NCBI GenBank assembly: GCA_049724395.1
Contig: JAUGWO010000102.1
Coordinates: 406,257 to 470,256 of the forward strand
Length of the DNA stretch: 64,000 bases
Reading direction: 5' to 3'
DNA from: Spongospora subterranea f. sp. subterranea
Taxonomy: Eukaryota; Endomyxa: Phytomyxea; Phytomyxea; Plasmodiophorida
Shown: piece after piece, positions 59,655-64,000 of the stretch
How the letters are laid out: every line of letters starts with the position of its first letter
Position numbering within the stretch: the first letter of the stretch is position 1
Translations under genes and position numbers: made by a program
The notes under the pieces: model-generated
Databases searched by the model: none
What the model was told of the DNA's origin: nothing
Seen by the model: the letters and a program-made list of their open reading frames with translations, nothing else

Positions 59655-60526
59655 ATGTCATCTCTTCAGTTTAACATGTCATCTCTTTAGTTGGTAACAT
59701 GTCATCTCTTTAGTTGGTAACATGTCATCTCTTCAGTTGGTAACATGTCATCTCTTTAGTTGGTAACTATGCATCTCTTCAGTTGGTAACATGTCATCTC
59801 TTTAGTTGGTAACATTCAGTTGGTAACATGTCATCTCTTTAGTTGGGTCAAGTTGGTAACATGTCATCTCTTTAGTTGGTAACATGTCATCTCTTTAGTT
59901 GGTAACATGTCATCTCTTTAGTTGGTAACATGTCATCTCTTTAGTTGGTAACATGTCATCTCTTTAGTTGGTAACATGTCATCTCTTCAGTTGGTAACAT
60001 GTCATCTCTTTAGTTGGTAACATGTCATCTCTTCAGTTGGTAACATGTCATCTCTTTAGTTGGTAACATGTCATCTCTTCAGTTGGTAACATGTCATCTC
60101 TTTAGTTGGTAACATGTCATCTCTTTAGTTGGTAACATGTCATCTCTTTAGTTGGTAACATGTCATCTCTTTAGTTGGTAACATGTCATCTCTTCAGTTG
60201 GTAACATGTCATCTCTTTAGTTGGTAACATGTCATCTCTTTAGTTGGTAACATGTCATCTCTTTAGTTGGTAACATGTCATCTCTTTAGTTGGTAACATG
60301 TCATCTCTTCAGTTGGTAACATGTCATCTCTTTAGTTGGTAACATGTCAGTTGGTCTCTTCTTTAGTTGGTAACATGTCATCTCTTTAGTTGGTAACATG
60401 TCATCTCTTTAGTTGGTCATGTCATCTCTTCAGTTGGTAACATGTCATCTCTTTAGTTGGTAACATGTCATCTCTTTAGTTGGTAACATGTCATCTCTTT
60501 AGTTGGTAACATGTCATCTCTTTGGT
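59655..60526. repeat. 23-bp minisatellite array (about 38 units)
   Basis: Unit TTAGTTGGTAACATGTCATCTCT, repeated head to tail with very little variation. The main variant is T or C in CTCTT(T/C)AG. A few shortened or scrambled units sit near 59805-59850 and 60345-60420. The array abuts the inner end of the right arm exactly. The 23-nt period is not a multiple of three, so it is not a coding repeat. Confidence 0.97.
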
Positions 60527-60546
60527 AATAGAACATATCGTTGCCT

Positions 60547-61390
60547 CTAATCACTCTTTCTGATAAGAGGGTGGTTTAATCGAGAAAAGAGCAGGGTGTC
60601 GTAAAGATCAATATCTAGTTTAGTGAGATGCTCTAGTTGAGGGGGCAATGAGACATAAAAATACAGATCTCGAACAGGAATAGCGACTTTCTTTGCAAAC
60701 CTTTCATCGGTATTCATAATCCTGACCACTGGACCGTATTGAATTGGGTCACGATTATCAACAAGTCGCGAAATAATGCAATCGATCATTGCTTGAGTCT
60801 TGTATTCTTTTATCGCGACAGCGATTCGCGGCTTTTTGAGCGGATCGCTTGACCTTGACAACCACGACCGGCATTTATCGGCGACTCCGATGCAACATCC
60901 TGTTGTGTGAATTCCCGAACTCGATGACGTCGTTGGTTCTCCCGACATTGGTATGCATGGGAAACAACCCTCCATTCGCTTTCCCTTTCCGTCTTTTCAA
61001 CGGTTTACCTAATTTTGATAAATCTTCATGAAGATATAGGAAAATTTTGAACAAAAAACCTGTTGACGCAAGGCTCTGCATAAAAGGCACTCCTAAGACA
61101 TCAAGGAATATGGTTTGCTCGAAAGTTGGGGCGCCAATTGCATGGTCTGGTGATTCTGACATCTCCACGATAATTTTCAAACTCTCTGAACGGAACGATA
61201 TGTCGAGCACATCGCTACACTGGTCACATTCATTGACTTCAATTGCTCTTTCAAACTAATCGCTGGAGATGCCTTCTGCAATGACTATAGACCTATCATC
61301 GGTCAAAATGGTTTGGCCACAGTCAATTTTGTCGAGAAAAGTTCTTGCGAACAGATGTGATCGTGGATTAATGACTCGCCTGATGTAATC
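60547..61390 (-). pseudogene. Disrupted PD-(D/E)XK-like gene (right-arm copy)
   Basis: Near-identical mirror of the left-arm copy, with the same TAG and the same small deletion beside the VIEFG motif, plus an extra small difference just before it. It ends NHPLIRKSD next to the minisatellite. Confidence 0.5.
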
Positions 61391-62119
61391 ATCGAAACGG
61401 GGTCAGCCAAGAAACATGGCGATCAGTCGCAAATTTCATCGCCGTAATTTTAGTATTATTGATGGGATATTAATAGTGTTTAATTCAGAACAATTTAACA
61501 AATTTAGTCAACTCACCCAGTATTGTTTGAGCAATTCCGTTGTTTCATTATATGTTCCCATTTTCTGAACATCGAGATAATCACCATCTGAAAAAGTTTC
61601 ACTCGTTTCTATAGCTGGATAAGCGTTTCGAGAACATCCGAACATTGCTTTCGATTGAACCGTAAAATATTCCCGAATCCTTTTATATGAAATAAAAAAC
61701 AAAATGTTCCAATCCTTTTATATGAAATAAAAAACAAGGCCAAAGATTTTTTCTTAATGCATCAAAACGATTCGATCTTTCAATTCTGAGTATTCTTTGA
61801 TTTAAACTGCTGGTGATTTCGGTGTAATTTCACAGTACCACACGTCAAATGTGTCGGGCGCAGCCCTGTGTAATTGGACATTTGGTGTTGCCTCGGCAAA
61901 AGCCGCGTAGTAACTTGGGCAAAACTTGACTGCGAACTGCATGATACTATTTTTGGTCTTCCGTTGACTACCAATATTGTTGGCGTTGATCATGGAAGTT
62001 ATGGATCTGTTCCTTGCAGACCAGGTCGTGGGATCGTGTTTCCAACTACAGCACGTCATTGATAATGAGAAACTGTGAAGCGTAGAGCTACTAATAAGGC
62101 GGACAAAACACAAATACTG

Positions 62120-63332
62120 TGCTACCGTCGGTTAGTTGTTTTTAAAATATTGTAGCTATTCAAATCCACTTTTTTCAATAATTTTACTGGCATTAAACTG
62201 CATAAACAGGTTCGCTCCATCACTCGCCAAATTGCAAGTGTCGTTTCGGAAGTTGCAGAAGTAAGCGAGAAGACCAAAATTTTGCAAGCGAATACGTCGG
62301 AGATTAGGTTCAAAAACTCGAACTGTAACACAAGCATTAGATGTCCTGCAATCCCAACTTGGCATACAGCTTGAAATAATCGGTATGGTTACGAACTGTT
62401 GCCCAACATATATCGACCTGTTTGCTTAGAAAGCAATGCATTGCGCTGTTTTGATGTGAATCTGATTCCTTTTTTACAACTTTCTACGTTCGTCCGCTGT
62501 TCAGTATCATGTTCTTCATGGCGAAAAAAATATTCTAGTTTCTGGGCGCTTGGTCTTCCTTATTGGCAATTGTCTAGCGTATGATGATAAGGATTTTTGC
62601 GATTTCGTATATCAATGCATGTCTTGTAGACGATCTCATTGAATCCTCCACCGGTTCATCACAAGTTCAATGTATCTGTTTCTCAACTGGATCTCTCTTT
62701 GTTTATTTGTGGAATCGAATCAAAGCGCTGTCTCTGCGAATCAGCTGAGAGTCCCGAAGAAATTAATCCTCGCTCTCCGACCTCACAGATGCTATCGTCA
62801 ACAATGACGAGAAACGGTTCTGATATATCGTTTAGTTTGTCGATATGTGAAAGGCATCACACGTCGCAATACGATAGAGAGCTTGAGTTTGCCAAAGCTG
62901 TTGTTTCCATTGACAACTGTATCAAAGATGTAAACGAAGATATCCAATTGAGGTCTAGGGCATTTTTATCACTTTGTGAAAAAGAAAAAATGCTGACACT
63001 GAAGATTGCAAAGGCTGAAACAAAGTTGCCTCGCGTGGGAAGGCATTATTACGGTAATTTTAAGCCTGAATTGTTCAGAGCGATTACTGATTGGCCATGA
63101 AAGATTTAAAGACTCAGTTTGCTTCGGATGCACACACGACGATGTTTCTTGAAAAAGAGTTCAGTTCGATTACTGAGCAATTGAAACGCGAAGCGGGCAC
63201 AGACTCCATTCTCCTGCAAGAACTTGAAGATCTTCAAAGTAATAATCATTGGCGGCGCAGCCAGCAATCCTCAAACAAGATATTCTTCAACAAGATCCGC
63301 TCTTCGAAGGAAGATTGCTTTGCACTAAAGCC
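62120..63332 (+). pseudogene. Helical-protein gene (right-arm copy, interrupted)
   Basis: Mirror of the left-arm helical-protein gene. It carries extra small indels relative to the left copy (an added A near 62315, a lost base and an added base near 63025-63055, and lost bases near 63275-63300), so the frame is not continuous. Either this copy has decayed or its sequence is of lower quality. Confidence 0.5.
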
Positions 63333-63384
63333 TAAAGCGGCCGTGATCCCAGATTTATTCATTAATCGTCTAATAATCGGCAAA

Positions 63385-64000
63385 ATTAAAATTCAATTAA
63401 ACATTTTGTGTACTTTATATGCCCAGATTTTTCTTCTGTAAATAGATTTGCCTGAGACAGAGAGAATTGTTCACGAAAAGGATTATCAGTGAAGCTGAGG
63501 CAAAATTCACATAAATCAGCAGCACTGGCAACCATATGAGAATACAGAAGGGGACTGCCTGATAATGCATCGACATTGGCAGGGGCCAAAATATATTGAA
63601 TCGACCCAAAAAGAGGAATTCGGGTCAGAGACCAACTACCACACAATTCAATGTCAGGCGGGCAGCAGAAACCAATGAACACTGTTCGATCATTCGAGAG
63701 TATATGGTGATCAACTGGTCAACGGGATATTGAACCAGATCCACTAGAAGAGGAGCGACGAAAGATGGAGTTACATCAGCAGGCGAGACCGCCCGAGTGA
63801 TATTGTGCTGTTCGAGCAGGTTGCATCTAGCGAGGCTGGGAACATGAACGCCAGAAGTACGATATTGGCACCCGAGTACTTGGGAAGACGACCTTCTTTC
63901 ACCGCAATTCTAATTAATGTTATTAAAAAGAATGTATATCCACACTATCAGCAAGTACCTCCAATCAGCGTTGTGACCTTCTTTTTCTTGAATAATTGAC
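63385..64000 (-). CDS. Second copy of the Nup155 3' end (partial)
   Basis: Minus-strand mirror of the last Nup155 exons (HWSLTRIPLFGSIQYIL and ASAADLCEFCLSFTDNPFRE). It enters from beyond the right edge. It carries a small change at EQFSLSQANLF compared with EQFSRLRQIYL in the left copy. Whether a full second Nup155 gene exists outside the window cannot be told. Confidence 0.6.

Larger units (their letters stand above)
60527..64000 (-). repeat. Right arm of large inverted repeat
   Basis: Mirror copy of 57930-54442 that runs off the right edge. Long stretches are identical. Differences cluster: homopolymer changes (AAAA/AAAAA near 62315), small indels, and patches of local mismatch near 61895-61910 and 62085-62185. 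The copy of the 38-nt duplication seen in the left arm is only partly present. Confidence 0.95.

Noticed and set aside
59655-60526. CRISPR array
   Set aside because: Direct 23-bp tandem repeats without unique spacers, in a eukaryotic genome.

Overview
The window is nuclear DNA from a eukaryote with compact genes and many very short spliceosomal introns (GT...AG, mostly 40-65 nt, at least two apparently 31 nt). The gene set points to a flagellated (zoosporic, chytrid-like) fungus. It has an eEF3-like ABC-F protein and SYG1/XPR1, both familiar in fungi, together with genes kept only in lineages that build cilia: the transition-zone protein B9D2 and a giant protein of ASH/MSP-like beta-sandwich repeats. 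The species is not determined.

Layout. 1-700: decayed Ty1/copia integrase fossil. 1.5-3.9 kb: ABC-F protein. 4.5-13.8 kb (-): giant ASH/MSP-type protein, divergent from RBM39 (14.3-15.7 kb). 15.8-18.4 kb (-): PARP-family protein with WGR and regulatory domains but a degenerate catalytic site. 18.6-20.7 kb (-): CCT2 chaperonin. 22.1-22.8 kb (-): B9D2, hidden in four short exons. 23.3-25.3 kb (-): RRP15 and a dehydrodolichyl diphosphate synthase. 26-27.6 kb: rhomboid protease and a small helical protein. 27.7-29.3 kb (-): PIG-U. 30.8-33.0 kb: intronless nuclear gene for a mitochondrially targeted group II intron maturase. 33.4-34.1 kb: PRELI-domain lipid-transfer protein. 34.2-35.6 kb (-): unrecognised gene. 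36.3-41.4 kb: Ki-67-like FHA protein. 41.8-45.2 kb: WDR91 and Pol III subunit RPC4, converging. 45.2-47.1 kb: long foldback hairpin and a decayed partial copy of the Nup155 gene. 47.1-49.4 kb: XPR1/SYG1. 49.9-55.0 kb: Nup155.

The right end is unlike the rest. From at least 54.44 kb to the window edge the sequence is a huge inverted repeat, with arms of about 3.48 kb around a 2.6 kb centre. The centre holds a disrupted paralogue of a gene present in both arms, and about 38 units of a 23-bp minisatellite. The arms carry the 3' part of Nup155, a helical-protein gene and a disrupted gene with a PD-(D/E)XK-like motif. The right edge therefore runs into a second copy of Nup155 sequence.

The genes are mostly unrelated housekeeping functions rather than a pathway. 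Two loose themes are cilia (B9D2, ASH protein) and mitochondria (maturase, PRELI). The strongest candidate for something undescribed is the domesticated nuclear maturase, followed by the PARP-like protein lacking two catalytic residues, the Ki-67-like protein and the terminal palindrome. Apparent frame breaks in the otherwise intact ABC-F and XPR1 genes, and homopolymer differences between the repeat arms, suggest the assembly keeps some base-level indel errors.
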